A DNA stretch of 64,000 bases from Alistipes sp. (GCA_020026335.1 JAHHQO010000001.1:248001-312000), one strand, 5' to 3'. Positions 26,745 through 36,249 are shown, counted from the stretch's first letter. The notes: generated by a model not told the origin, from the letters alone. Numbers and translations are program-made.

Positions 26745-27395
26745 TTACTTTCTTGCTGCGCCCCAGCGGTTGTCAAATTCGCGGAACAGGTAGTAGGCGG
26801 CGTAACCCAACAGCAGACCTACCAGTGTGCCCCACACCAAATCCATCGGGAAGTGCTTGCCGAGGTAGATGCGCGAGTAGCAGATGATGAGGGTTGCGGC
26901 GATGACCACAAGGTTGAACCAGCAGCGGCGTATGGCCTTTGCCGAGAGCAGGGCGAGGGTCACGATGGTCGCCGCATGAGCCGATACGGTGCCGTACTTG
27001 CCACTCACCGCCTCCACGGGAACGTGGACGATGGGGTTCGAGAGCAGGTCACCGCGGCGCAGTGTGCGCAACGAGTCGAGCGGAATGTCCAGCCCCTCCA
27101 GCGAGGCGGTGAACATCGGACGGGCACGCGGTGTGAAGTCGGGCAGCAGCGAGCCGAGAAGTCCGTTGTGCTTGAAGATGCCGGCCACCATGTCCGAGAG
27201 GGCGATGGCTCCCACCATGAGAATGATGAAGGCCAGGGTGCTGGTGATGCCGTATTTTCTCCATATCAGATAGATAATCAGAGCATAGAGGGGCAGCCAC
27301 AGGGTGGTTCCCGATATGGCCAACATGATTTTGTCGGTCACCTCGCCGCCATCGAAGTTGAGGGCGAGGAAAAGATTGTGGTCGAAATCGTACAT
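26745..27395 (-). CDS. PAP2-superfamily membrane phosphatase
   Basis: 216 residues with about five or six TM segments and the three PAP2 signature parts: TPRARP (degenerate KxxxxxxRP), GTVSAHAAT (PSGH-like, catalytic His) and SRIYLGKHFPMDLVWG (SRxxxxxHxxxD). It likely hydrolyses a lipid diphosphate such as undecaprenyl diphosphate or a lipid A phosphate. It lies 6 bases downstream of the MBOAT gene, so it belongs to the acylation operon. Confidence 0.88.
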   Translation of the reverse strand: MYDFDHNLFLALNFDGGEVTDKIMLAISGTTLWLPLYALIIYLIWRKYGITSTLAFIILMVGAIALSDMVAGIFKHNGLLGSLLPDFTPRARPMFTASLEGLDIPLDSLRTLRRGDLLSNPIVHVPVEAVSGKYGTVSAHAATIVTLALLSAKAIRRCWFNLVVIAATLIICYSRIYLGKHFPMDLVWGTLVGLLLGYAAYYLFREFDNRWGAARK

Positions 27396-27401
27396 TGCGC
27401 G

Positions 27402-28910
27402 TTAGAATTGGAAGTATATAAAAGGTTGAATGTCGCTCGATTTGGTCTGCATCACACACCATATCATCACCGCCATGAGCACGACCTGCACCACCAGCGA
27501 CGAGCCGATGACGCGTTTCTGTGCCCACACCTCCGCCGAGTGGGGCAGGAAGTGGAGCAGGTAACCCACGGCGATAAGCGAGAAGACCACGGCATAGCCG
27601 TTAATCATCTGGGGTATCATCGGTGCGTTGAAGTGTTCGAAAATCTGGTGGAGCATGAGCGATACGGTCTGCATCGACTCGGCACGGAACATCAGCCAGC
27701 CCAGACAGACGATGTGGAAGGTCACCACGATGCCCAGAATACGCATTATGGGAGTCATGTCGCGACCCTCGCGCTTGGCACCGGGAACGATGCTCATCCA
27801 CAATTTGTGGAGGGCGAGGGCGACACCGTGGAGCGCACCCCACAGAATGAAACGCACTGCCGCGCCGTGCCACAGACCGCCCAGCAACATGGTAATCATC
27901 AGATTGGCGTAGGCGCGCAGACGCCCCTTGCGGTTACCACCCAGGGGTATGTAGAGGTAGTCGCGCAGCCAGGTGGAGAGGGAGATGTGCCAGCGGTGCC
28001 AAAATTCGGTGATGGTCGCCGACTGATAGGGCGAGTCGAAGTTGATGGGGAAGCGGAAGCCCAACAGGAGGGCGATACCTATCGCCATGTCGGAGTAGCC
28101 CGAGAAGTCGCAATAGATTTGCAGGGCGTAGCCGTAGATGCCTGCCAGACATTCGAAACCCGTGTAGAGGAGGGGCTCGTCGAAGATGCGGTCAACGAAG
28201 TTGAGCGAGATGTAGTCCGAGATGATGGCCTTCTTGAAAAGACCCGTGAGTATGAGATAGACACCCATGCCGAACATACCGCGTGTCACCACCACGGGGT
28301 TCTGACGGATTTGGGGGATAAAGTCACGGGCGCGGACAATAGGTCCTGCCACCAGCTGGGGAAAGAACGAGAGGTAGAACAGATAGTCGTGCCAGTGGTC
28401 CAGGGGGCGAAGCTCTCCGCGGTAGATGTCGATGGTGTAGCTCATCGACTGGAAGACGAAGAACGAGATGCCGACGGGCAGAAAGATGTTCTGAAACTGA
28501 AGAAATCCCTCGCCGAACAGAGTGTGGGAGATGTCGATGAGGAAGTTGGTGTACTTGAAGTAGCCCAGCATACCGAGATTGACGGCAACGCTCAGGGCCA
28601 CGAGCCATTTTTTCTTGCGGCGGTCGGGGGTCGAGTAGATGTGTCGGGCGATGATGTAGTCACTCGCCGCGGCGAAGACCAGCAGCAGGAAATATACTCC
28701 GCTCGACTTGTAGTAGAAGTAGAGCGAGAAGAGTATGACATAGAGAATACGCAGTGTGGTGGTGCGGCGCAGTGCTGTGTAGAGGAGCAGGAACCCCGCA
28801 AAGAGGAACAGGAAGAGTCCGCTGCTGAATATGAGGGGAGAGGTGGCATCGTATTGCAACAATGCCACTATCTTGTTAGCGATATCCTCTGTCGACATTC
28901 CGAAAATCAT
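27402..28910 (-). CDS. MBOAT-family O-acyltransferase (AlgI/DltB-like)
   Basis: 502 residues, about 10-12 TM segments. Contains the AlgI-type motifs QLVAGPIVRARDFIPQI, TEFWHRWHISLSTWLRDY and GGLWHGAAVRFILWGALHG with the catalytic histidine. MBOAT proteins of this branch move acyl groups across the membrane for O-acetylation of polysaccharides. The next gene (SGNH) overlaps by ATGA, the usual partner arrangement. The acceptor glycan is not known. Confidence 0.92.
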   Translation of the reverse strand: MIFGMSTEDIANKIVALLQYDATSPLIFSSGLFLFLFAGFLLLYTALRRTTTLRILYVILFSLYFYYKSSGVYFLLLVFAAASDYIIARHIYSTPDRRKKKWLVALSVAVNLGMLGYFKYTNFLIDISHTLFGEGFLQFQNIFLPVGISFFVFQSMSYTIDIYRGELRPLDHWHDYLFYLSFFPQLVAGPIVRARDFIPQIRQNPVVVTRGMFGMGVYLILTGLFKKAIISDYISLNFVDRIFDEPLLYTGFECLAGIYGYALQIYCDFSGYSDMAIGIALLLGFRFPINFDSPYQSATITEFWHRWHISLSTWLRDYLYIPLGGNRKGRLRAYANLMITMLLGGLWHGAAVRFILWGALHGVALALHKLWMSIVPGAKREGRDMTPIMRILGIVVTFHIVCLGWLMFRAESMQTVSLMLHQIFEHFNAPMIPQMINGYAVVFSLIAVGYLLHFLPHSAEVWAQKRVIGSSLVVQVVLMAVMIWCVMQTKSSDIQPFIYFQF

Positions 28911-30532
28911 AGAAAGGTGTATTTGTCGGTTGTCGGATGTGTGGTGTGGAGTATCTGTCGGTCGATTTTCGAACGACGGATGGAGTCGAGCACCATCTGC
29001 TGACGCTTGGCTTTCAGCTCCTCGGCCACTATTCGGAGGTGACGCTCGCGGGCGATGTGGTTCACGGCATCGAACAGTGCCCGGGCGATGCGCTGACCGC
29101 CGTTGTAGTTGATGTGGGTGTAGTCCTTGGCCGCCCAGCCGTTCTTGACGAACTCCGCCATTCCGCCCTCACGCTGCATGGCTTCGGCAGTGGGCCAGAA
29201 GGCCGCTCCCGTGTTGCGAGCCGCACGACGCTGGTATTTCAGCATGGCAGGTATGGCGTCCATGGGTTCGAAACCCTTGTCGGTCTTCACCGAGCGGTCG
29301 CTCACTCCCATCACCAGCACGGCTGCCGAGGGGAAGCACTCTCTCACAAAGGAAATCATCTTCTCGACCTGCAACGAGTAGTTGTTGTAGACCATCACTC
29401 CCGACTGCATAATGTTGAGTCCGTATTGGAGAATGACCAAATCGTAGTCGTTCATCTGTCCGATTTGCGCATTCACCGAGGGGTTGGTGCGGAACATGGC
29501 GTGTCCGTTGTTGCTACGTACCGAGTAGTTATCGACCGTCACACCGCAATTCTCGAACTGCGCACCGTAGCCCGTGAAACCGCTCTCACCCGACTGAAGA
29601 CGCATCTCGAGGGAGTGAATCTTCGGGGCGCAGACCTTGATTTGGCGCACCGAAGCGTCCTTCGCCACGGCGAATACATGAGAAAGGGTGTCGTTGAGGG
29701 TTACCTTCACTTCGCAATCTTCCGTGGCGGTGAAGTACAGACGGGCGGTCGTGGCGTTGTCGAGGTGACGGCGGTAAGAGGTGGCCTCCCAGCGAGTCGA
29801 AGCTCCCTGCGCCGGCTTGCACACCCAACCCGATACGAAGTAGTTGCTCTTCAGGGGTTCGGGAGTGGTCTTGTAACGCATGATGTTGTAGGTCGACCAG
29901 CCCTTCGACTGGGTCTTGATGGTGCGGCGGTAGGCGGTGAGGGGCGAGGCCGTGGGGGCGAAGCCTGCGCCACCACCTCCGTAGGTGTCCTGCAACATCT
30001 CGCGCAGGTCGGCGGTGAGGATGTCACCCTCGATGAACGAGTCTCCCAAGACGGCAACTCTCACCGCACGGCGTGCCGTGAGCAGGGTGTCGCAGAAGGT
30101 GCGCAGCGAGTGCACGCCCAGTGAGTCGAACTCCTCGATGGGGGTCAGCTCCTCGCAATACGACTCCTCGCGCGGCAATTGACGACCGCGTGTGAGAGTG
30201 TCGGGGACGATGTCCCACGAGTAGGTGTGTTGGAGAGGGTGCCGGGAGTGGCTGACCACCGCTTCGACCTGTTCGGACACCTCCTCGATGTCGATGGCAT
30301 AGACCTCCTGGTCGATGTTCTCCTCCTCGGCGGGGAACGATGTGGCACCGTCCGATTTCGAATCGGAGGGGGTGTCGAAAGTGATGATGTCGGAGAGAAT
30401 GTTGGCGCGTCGGAGGGTCACGCCGCAGAGGGTTTGCGGCGGTATGAAGCTCACACCCACCAAAATGGCGATGAGCAGCAGGACGCCCAACCAGCCCCGA
30501 TGTATGACGTTGTCAGAATTTCGTTGTTTCAT
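28907..30532 (-). CDS. SGNH/GDSL-type hydrolase or O-acetyltransferase, membrane-anchored
   Basis: 541 residues: an N-terminal TM anchor (about 14-32), a linker, the SGNH block I VAVLGDSFIEGDI near residue 160 and the catalytic D-x-x-H in DYTHINYNGG near residue 490. A beta-rich insert lies between. AlgX/AlgJ-like proteins of this kind transfer the acetyl group delivered by an MBOAT partner to a periplasmic polysaccharide. Its stop overlaps the MBOAT start. A hydrolase role is the alternative. Confidence 0.8.
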   Translation of the reverse strand: MKQRNSDNVIHRGWLGVLLLIAILVGVSFIPPQTLCGVTLRRANILSDIITFDTPSDSKSDGATSFPAEEENIDQEVYAIDIEEVSEQVEAVVSHSRHPLQHTYSWDIVPDTLTRGRQLPREESYCEELTPIEEFDSLGVHSLRTFCDTLLTARRAVRVAVLGDSFIEGDILTADLREMLQDTYGGGGAGFAPTASPLTAYRRTIKTQSKGWSTYNIMRYKTTPEPLKSNYFVSGWVCKPAQGASTRWEATSYRRHLDNATTARLYFTATEDCEVKVTLNDTLSHVFAVAKDASVRQIKVCAPKIHSLEMRLQSGESGFTGYGAQFENCGVTVDNYSVRSNNGHAMFRTNPSVNAQIGQMNDYDLVILQYGLNIMQSGVMVYNNYSLQVEKMISFVRECFPSAAVLVMGVSDRSVKTDKGFEPMDAIPAMLKYQRRAARNTGAAFWPTAEAMQREGGMAEFVKNGWAAKDYTHINYNGGQRIARALFDAVNHIARERHLRIVAEELKAKRQQMVLDSIRRSKIDRQILHTTHPTTDKYTFL

Positions 30533-31300
30533 TTAATCGTCTCGTCTGCCGAGGATTAAGAAGACATAGTAGAGTACCGAAGCCACTGCACTGAGTGCTG
30601 CCACCAAGTAGGTGCGTGCTGCCCACGAGAGAGCCTCGCGAGCCTGTACCAGCTCTGCACCCTGCATCGTGCGGCTCGACTTCAGCCACTCCAAAGCGCG
30701 TGCCGAAGCGTTGTACTCCACGGGGAGGGTTACCAGCGAGAAGATGGCCGACATGGCAATCATACCCACGCCAATCCAGCAGAGCATCTCGTTGCGTGTG
30801 GTGGCGAGGATGATGAGTCCGAGGATGATGACCCATGTCGAGGCGGTGGAGGCGAACTGCACCACGGGCACCAGCTGCGAACGCATCACCAGCGGAGCGT
30901 AGCCCTGTGCGTGTTGCACGGCGTGACCGCACTCGTGGGCGGCAACGGCGGCGGCAGCCACACTGGTCGACGAGTAGACCGAGTCGCTGAGGTTCACGGT
31001 CATGGTCTGGGGGTTGAAGTGGTCGGTCAGTTCACCCGACACGTGGGTGACCTTCACGTTGTGGATATTGTTGTCGCGGAGCATCTTCTCTGCCACTTCG
31101 GCACCGGTCATGGCACCGGGGAACTGCACCTCGGAGTATTTGCGGAAGACGGATTGCAGACGCGCCTGCACCACATATCCCAGAATACCGATGATGATAA
31201 TCAGCAGATACATACCCATCGAAGCGGCGGACATGCTCATACCGCCGGGTTGTTGGTAATATCCTGCCTGGAGCAGGGCGAAAAGTGGAAATGTCATCAT
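30533..31300 (-). CDS. zinc metallopeptidase, YugP family
   Basis: 255 residues with the zinc motif HECGH at about 122-126, flanked by TM helices (residues 30-45 and several C-terminal, about 140-250). Membrane-embedded neutral zinc peptidases of this family have no well-defined substrate. Two adjacent ATG codons (31298-31300 and 31295-31297) are possible starts. It stops just before the SGNH gene begins, so they are probably co-transcribed. Confidence 0.88.
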   Translation of the reverse strand: MMTFPLFALLQAGYYQQPGGMSMSAASMGMYLLIIIIGILGYVVQARLQSVFRKYSEVQFPGAMTGAEVAEKMLRDNNIHNVKVTHVSGELTDHFNPQTMTVNLSDSVYSSTSVAAAAVAAHECGHAVQHAQGYAPLVMRSQLVPVVQFASTASTWVIILGLIILATTRNEMLCWIGVGMIAMSAIFSLVTLPVEYNASARALEWLKSSRTMQGAELVQAREALSWAARTYLVAALSAVASVLYYVFLILGRRDD

Positions 31301-31385
31301 TTTGTCGTTTGTTTTTAGGTATAACCAACGCCGGAGCGTTTATCGAATAAACGGCTACTTTATATATTTATGGCGTTGTTTTGGG

Positions 31386-31393
31386 CAAAAATA
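31386..31393 (-). promoter_or_regulatory. -7 element for the peptidase-SGNH-MBOAT-PAP2 operon
   Basis: TATTTTTG on the minus strand matches TAnnTTTG. It faces a divergent plus-strand element (TTTTG at 31379-31383, TTACTTTG at 31406-31413) for the LolC/E-like gene. Confidence 0.45.
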
Positions 31394-31442
31394 CGAATTT
31401 TTGTGTTACTTTGCATAAATTTTACTTAAAAAGCACAACCGC

Positions 31443-32687
31443 GTGAATCTCTCGTTTTTCATAGCCCGCCGAATGGTGCAACGCGACTCGGGTGACAAAC
31501 CCGGGGTGATGGAGCGTATAGCCGTCCTGTCGGTGGCTTTGAGTCTGACGGTGATGATATTGGCACTGGCGGTCATCTTGGGATTCAAGCGCGATGTGGC
31601 GCACAATATGTCGGTCATGGCATCGCACGTCACCCTCACCGATGTGAGGAGTATCCATGCCCTCGACAGCGAGCCTGTGACGCTGGGTCGCCATCTCGAT
31701 TCGCTGATTCGCTCCACCGAGGGGTTTGTGCGCATGACTCCCTTTGCCCTGAAGGGCGGCATCGTCCGCACGCGCGAAGCGGTGGAGGGGGTGATGCTCA
31801 AGGGCGTGGACGCCTCGTATGACGAGGGCGAGTTCTCGAAATGGCTGGTCGAGGGTCACCTGCCGAGGGTGGGCGACTCGGTGCGCACGAAGGATATTCT
31901 CCTCTCGCGCACGCTGGCTGACCGTCTGATGCTCAATGTGGGCGACAAGGTGGAGATGCTCTTCGTGGAGCGCGATGCCTCGCCCCACCGCGACCGATTC
32001 AAGATTTCGGGCATCTATGCTTCGGGCATGGACGAGATGGACAGGGCGATGATACTCACCGACATCCGCAACGTGCAACGCCTTTCAGGCTGGTCACGCG
32101 AGGAGGTGTCGGGCTGCGAGATTTACACCCACGATTTGGCGCAGGCCGCGGCATTTGCCGATGCACTGAACACCGCCCTGCTGCACGATGACAGCTTCGA
32201 GACCACAAACTACGTGGCAACGAGCGTCATGGAGCAGTACCCCAACATCTTCGACTGGCTCAAGGCGCACGATGTCAATGCGGCGGTCATCATCGTCATC
32301 ATGCTGGTGGTGGCGTTCTTCAACATCACCACCGCACTGCTCATTCTGGTGCTGGAGCGCACACGCATGATTGGCCTGCTGAAGAGTCTCGGAATGCCCA
32401 ATGCCGACATCCGCCATATCTTCCTCTACCGCGCCTCGTTTATCGCCCTCAAAGGTATGGCGTGGGGTAACGGTGTGGGTGTGGCGCTGTGCCTTTTGCA
32501 GGATTGGACGGGCTGGGTGCATCTCGACTCGGAGGGCTACCTCCTCTCGGTGGTGCCCGTGGAGCTGGACATTCCGGTGCTCGTGGCACTCAATGTCGGT
32601 GTGCTGCTGACGATAATTTTGTTGCTGACAATTCCCACATATATCATCTCGACGGTGAAACCCGACGAGACAATACGTTATGAATGA
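31443..32687 (+). CDS. LolC/LolE-like ABC transporter permease
   Basis: 414 residues, GTG start. An N-terminal TM helix (about 26-46), a periplasmic MacB-like domain (about 50-260) and three C-terminal TM helices form the FtsX/LolE architecture; LKSLGMPNADIRHIFLYR is the cytoplasmic coupling segment. Together with a LolD ATPase encoded elsewhere, it probably releases lipoproteins from the inner membrane. It overlaps the next gene by 4 bases. Confidence 0.85.
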   Translation: MNLSFFIARRMVQRDSGDKPGVMERIAVLSVALSLTVMILALAVILGFKRDVAHNMSVMASHVTLTDVRSIHALDSEPVTLGRHLDSLIRSTEGFVRMTPFALKGGIVRTREAVEGVMLKGVDASYDEGEFSKWLVEGHLPRVGDSVRTKDILLSRTLADRLMLNVGDKVEMLFVERDASPHRDRFKISGIYASGMDEMDRAMILTDIRNVQRLSGWSREEVSGCEIYTHDLAQAAAFADALNTALLHDDSFETTNYVATSVMEQYPNIFDWLKAHDVNAAVIIVIMLVVAFFNITTALLILVLERTRMIGLLKSLGMPNADIRHIFLYRASFIALKGMAWGNGVGVALCLLQDWTGWVHLDSEGYLLSVVPVELDIPVLVALNVGVLLTIILLLTIPTYIISTVKPDETIRYE

Positions 32688-33406
32688 TGGTAAAGCCTTA
32701 TAACACAGAGAAAGAAAAAAAAGAAGAGGTGCGCGATATGTTCGACAACATCGCCCCCAAATACGATTTTTTGAACCACACCCTGTCGTTCAGTATCGAC
32801 CGCCTGTGGCGTAAACGCGTGGTGCGCATCGTGCGCCGCTGTCACCCCACCCACATCCTCGATGTGGCTACCGGTACGGGTGATTTGGCCATCGAGATGG
32901 CACGCCGTATGCGCAACACCCAGGTGCTGGGCGTAGACCTCTCGCAAGAGATGCTCAACGTGGCACGCCGCAAGGTCGAGGCCAAGGGTTTGGACGGTCG
33001 TGTGGTGCTGGAGCAGGGTGATGCCGAGCATCTGAGCGTGGGCACGGGAGTGGTCGATGTGGCGACCGTGGCTTTCGGTGTGCGCAACTTCCAGGACCTC
33101 GATGCCGGCCTCGGTGAGCTGGCTCGCACAATAAAACCGGGGGGCAAGGTCGTTATATTGGAGTTCTCGACCCCCAAGAACCGTATTTTCGGTTCGCTGT
33201 ACGGTTTTTACAGCCGTCACATCCTCCCCGGAGTGGGTGCTGCCGTGTCGCACGACAAACGCGCCTACACCTACCTCCCCGAGTCGGTGGCCGAGTTCCC
33301 CGCGCCCGAGAAGTTCATCGAGCGCATGGAGCAGGCAGGATTCAAGAACTGCAAGGCGCGAAGCCAGACCTTCGGCATTGCACAAATCTATGTCGGCGAG
33401 CGATGA
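32684..33406 (+). CDS. ubiE: demethylmenaquinone methyltransferase
   Basis: 240 residues; C-methylates demethylmenaquinone using SAM, the last step of menaquinone synthesis (menG in quinone-only anaerobes). SAM-binding motif LDVATGTGDLAIEMARR and the UbiE segments FGVRNFQDLDAGL and KPGGKVVILEFSTPKN are present. Two overlapping ATGs (32684 and 32687) are possible. It overlaps both neighbours by 4 bases, so it is part of a tight operon. Confidence 0.95.
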   Translation: MMVKPYNTEKEKKEEVRDMFDNIAPKYDFLNHTLSFSIDRLWRKRVVRIVRRCHPTHILDVATGTGDLAIEMARRMRNTQVLGVDLSQEMLNVARRKVEAKGLDGRVVLEQGDAEHLSVGTGVVDVATVAFGVRNFQDLDAGLGELARTIKPGGKVVILEFSTPKNRIFGSLYGFYSRHILPGVGAAVSHDKRAYTYLPESVAEFPAPEKFIERMEQAGFKNCKARSQTFGIAQIYVGER

Positions 33407-33903
33407 AAGCGTTGAAGACCTTTGTGCTGCTCTGTGCGGTGATGTTCTCATCGTGCGGCCATATTGCCGACGAGCTGCGCGAAGGTGTACGCGTTGAGGG
33501 CGTGGAGCAGGTGGTGGAGCACGGCACGGTGGGTGCCGACCTCCATTTGAGGGTGGAGAACCGCACCTCGCGCCGTCTGAAAATCAAGGAGGCGGAGCTG
33601 GACATCTTCTTCGGGGAGCGTCACGTGGGACAAATCCTCCTCCACGAAGCGGTCTTTGTCGAGCGTCACTCCGACGGGGTGGTCTCCTCGCGGTGGAAGT
33701 TCCGCTTCCCCGACCGCATGAGACTCTACTCGCTGAAACAGAAAATCCTACGCTCGGAGACCTCCCAAATACGGGTCAATTACCGTGTGAAGGGGCGTTG
33801 TGGCTGGATTCATGCAAATATATCGGCCCGCGGGGTGACATTCTCGGAATTTTTGAATACCTTTGGAGTTGATACCGAAGATTTGAAGAAATATTTGGAA
33901 TAA
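33403..33903 (+). CDS. small lipoprotein, LEA-type-2-like
   Basis: 166 residues with a lipoprotein signal (lipobox FSSC, cysteine at 18). The mature part has a VENRTSRRLKIKEAELDIFF pattern that resembles LEA type 2 / WHy beta-sandwich domains; function unknown. ATGA overlap with ubiE upstream, and the SPOR-like gene starts directly after the stop. Confidence 0.7.
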   Translation: MKALKTFVLLCAVMFSSCGHIADELREGVRVEGVEQVVEHGTVGADLHLRVENRTSRRLKIKEAELDIFFGERHVGQILLHEAVFVERHSDGVVSSRWKFRFPDRMRLYSLKQKILRSETSQIRVNYRVKGRCGWIHANISARGVTFSEFLNTFGVDTEDLKKYLE

Positions 33904-34377
33904 GTGAAAAATAGATTGTTAAAAGGTCTGACACTTCTGGTGGGAGTGTTGTGTGCCGTGGAGGTGGAAGCACAGTCCATCGAGACATTCAAGAGCCATC
34001 TGGCTCAACCCGTCACTTCATCATCGAGTGCCCGCATGGCCAAGGTGACGGTCACCGAGTACGGTACGGCGGCAACGGCGGTGACCAAGGCGGCGCGCCA
34101 GTCGGTGCAGCCGGCTTATAAGGGCTATCGTGTCTGCATCTTTGTCGATAACGGTGCGCAGGCGCGTGGCGAAGCGGTGGCTGCCAAGGAACTCTTCGAG
34201 GAGAATTTCCCCGATGTGGAGGTCTACATGGCCTACGAAAATCCCTACTTCCGCGTGACGGTGGGCAACTGCCTCACGGCCGAGGAGGCGATTATCCTCA
34301 AGGGACGTGTTGCGGCGGTCTTCCCCAAGGCCTTCCCCAAGACGGAGACCCTCTCGCTGTCGGACTTCGTGAAGTAA
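33904..34377 (+). CDS. SPOR-like domain protein, secreted
   Basis: 157 residues with a GTG start directly after the previous stop. A signal peptide (about 1-24, ending VEAQS) is followed by a linker and a C-terminal region (about 72-155) whose KGYRVCIFVDNG and NPYFRVTVGNC strands match the SPOR fold, which binds denuded peptidoglycan glycans. A division-site or envelope role is plausible. Closes the lolE-ubiE operon before a terminator. Confidence 0.75.
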   Translation: MKNRLLKGLTLLVGVLCAVEVEAQSIETFKSHLAQPVTSSSSARMAKVTVTEYGTAATAVTKAARQSVQPAYKGYRVCIFVDNGAQARGEAVAAKELFEENFPDVEVYMAYENPYFRVTVGNCLTAEEAIILKGRVAAVFPKAFPKTETLSLSDFVK

Positions 34378-34407
34378 GCGACCTTTCGGCAGAACCATAA
34401 ACGATAA

Positions 34408-34442
34408 AAAGGCGGTGTTACCCATTCGGTAACACCGCCTTT
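34408..34442. terminator. bidirectional terminator
   Basis: Perfect 15-base stem from AAAGGCGGTGTTACC and its complement, loop CATTC. It serves the plus-strand SPOR operon and the converging GH109 gene. Confidence 0.85.
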
Positions 34443-34463
34443 GTTGTGGATATGGCCCTGCGA

Positions 34464-35864
34464 TTAGTGCGCGAGCATGGCGTGGTGGTAGCCATCGACC
34501 TTGTTCCAGTCACCGCGGGTGAAGTCGGGGAAGGCTACGGGGGCACTGTTGTGCTCCAGCGACATGGCACTCAAAGCACCGATGCACGACCACTCGGCAG
34601 CGTCATAGACGTCCTGGTCGAGGGGCAGACCGTGGTGCAGACAGTAAATCAGACGGTAGTCCATGATGAAGTCCATACCGCCGTGACCGCCTACTTCCTT
34701 GGCTTTCTCCTCGATTTCGAGGACGATGGGGTGCTTGTACTGCTCCATGAGCTGCATACGGGTCACCTCGGGAACGAAGCCGTGTGCCGACAAATCCTCA
34801 TGGTTGGCAACGCCCGATGCGGCGAGTGTCTTCGGCTCGAAGGCGAAACCCTCGACGGGGTACTTGTTGGCGAAGCCCTCGGTACCGGTCACCTGATAAA
34901 GACGGTTGTAGGGGCGGGGAGTATAGACATTGTGCTGCAACTCGATGGTGCGACCCTGCTCGGTCTTGATGAGGGTGTGGGTGTGGTCACCGTTGGCGAA
35001 GGTCTCGGCGTTCATCACGCGCTTGGCGGTCTTCAGACCGTTGACCGACTTGGTGTCCATCGACACGAGGTAGTTCATCTTGTCGCCACGGTGGATGTCG
35101 AACAGCTGGCAGACGGGGCCGAGTCCGTGGGTGGCGTAAACATCACCGCGGTGTGCCTGATTGAATTTGAGTCGCCAGTTGCCCTGATAAGCCTCCCAGA
35201 AGGGGTCGAGGTTGTGGATATAGGCACCTTCGGCATGGAGCAGCTCGCCAAACAGACCGTGCTTTGCCATGTTGAGGGTGGTCAGCTCGAAGAAGTCATA
35301 GACGCAGTTTTCGAGCATCATGCAGTGTCGCTGGGTCTTCTCTGCGGTATTGACCAGCGCCCAGCACTCGTCCAGCGAGGTGGCAGCGGGAACCTCCACA
35401 GCCACGTGCTTGCCATGCTCCATGGCGAAGACCGCCATCTCGACATGATTCTGCCAGGGGGTGCAGATGTAGACCAAATCGATGTCATCGCGCTGGCAAA
35501 GCTCCTTCCAGCCCTCCTCGCCGCTGTAACCCGATGCTGTGGGGAGCGAGCGGTTTTTGAGAATCTGCTGTGACTTCTCGACATTCTCGGGCAGCAGGTC
35601 GCAGAGTGCCTTGATTTCTACATTGTCGAGGTAGGTGAAGCGGTGAACGGCACTCGGACCGCGCATACCCAAACCGATGAAACCGACTCTTACATTATCA
35701 ATGGGGGCTACTCGCAATCCCAAAACCGACTGTTGGCCGGTTTCGCGTGCCGGGGTGTCGAATACGATTACACCATCGACAACGCTCCAACCCTTGTCTT
35801 CCTGGCACGATGAGAACATCACACCGACAAGCAGCGAGAGGAGTATAAAACAGATTTTTTTCAT
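34464..35864 (-). CDS. GH109-family glycosidase (Gfo/Idh/MocA fold), lipoprotein
   Basis: 466 residues. Lipoprotein signal with lipobox FSSC (C20); Rossmann NAD-binding GFIGLGMRG at 61-69; and the GH109 signature HRGDVYATHGLGPVCQLFD followed by YLVSMDTKS. GH109 enzymes are NAD-dependent alpha-N-acetylgalactosaminidases, the family that cleaves the blood group A determinant. The lipoprotein anchor suggests the enzyme acts at the envelope on host mucin glycans. Exact substrate is inferred from the family. Confidence 0.88.
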   Translation of the reverse strand: MKKICFILLSLLVGVMFSSCQEDKGWSVVDGVIVFDTPARETGQQSVLGLRVAPIDNVRVGFIGLGMRGPSAVHRFTYLDNVEIKALCDLLPENVEKSQQILKNRSLPTASGYSGEEGWKELCQRDDIDLVYICTPWQNHVEMAVFAMEHGKHVAVEVPAATSLDECWALVNTAEKTQRHCMMLENCVYDFFELTTLNMAKHGLFGELLHAEGAYIHNLDPFWEAYQGNWRLKFNQAHRGDVYATHGLGPVCQLFDIHRGDKMNYLVSMDTKSVNGLKTAKRVMNAETFANGDHTHTLIKTEQGRTIELQHNVYTPRPYNRLYQVTGTEGFANKYPVEGFAFEPKTLAASGVANHEDLSAHGFVPEVTRMQLMEQYKHPIVLEIEEKAKEVGGHGGMDFIMDYRLIYCLHHGLPLDQDVYDAAEWSCIGALSAMSLEHNSAPVAFPDFTRGDWNKVDGYHHAMLAH

Positions 35865-35906
35865 TGTGGAATGATTTTAAAGTGGAATGAATATAGGTTA
35901 TCACTA

Positions 35907-35914
35907 CAAAGGTA
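35907..35914 (-). promoter_or_regulatory. -7 element for the GH109 gene
   Basis: TACCTTTG on the minus strand, 43 bases before the ATG. No TTTG is found at -33. Confidence 0.45.
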
Positions 35915-35939
35915 GAGATTTCTCTCATAAAATCGGAGT

Positions 35940-36199
35940 CCGTGATGAATTTTATGAATTTTTGTCCGCCGTGACTCCGTGGCGCAGTGTCGGTTGGCGG
36001 AGCGGGGGCGCATCGGCGAATGGGAAGCGGGTGTCGGCGAGTGGGGGACAGGTCGGAGTGAGGCTGTCAGCTGTCGGAGGGGGCGGTCGCGGACAGGGCG
36101 CGGGGAGGGGCAGGTACAACAGCTCCGCGCCACGCAGGTGTGTCATCGCTCCGCTGTGGCAACTAAGGCGAAAGGTGTTGAATACAAGTGGAGAAATAT
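35940..36199. other. G-rich intergenic spacer
   Basis: Between divergent GH109 and lnt genes. The plus strand is G-rich over about 35990-36115 and has no credible gene; only the promoter at its right edge is interpretable. Confidence 0.4.
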
Positions 36200-36230
36200 T
36201 TTGATATGTCGGCTCGAATGTGTAGTTTTG
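36200..36230 (+). promoter_or_regulatory. promoter of lnt
   Basis: TTTG (36200-36203), 19 bases, TAGTTTTG (36223-36230): both elements match, 20 bases before the start codon. Confidence 0.75.
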
Positions 36231-36249
36231 CAGAATAAAATGCGCACGT

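Noticed and set aside
26853..29003. Plus-strand ORF of 716 codons opposite PAP2 and MBOAT genes
   Set aside because: Spans two recognised genes on the other strand; His/Glu-rich shadow translation.
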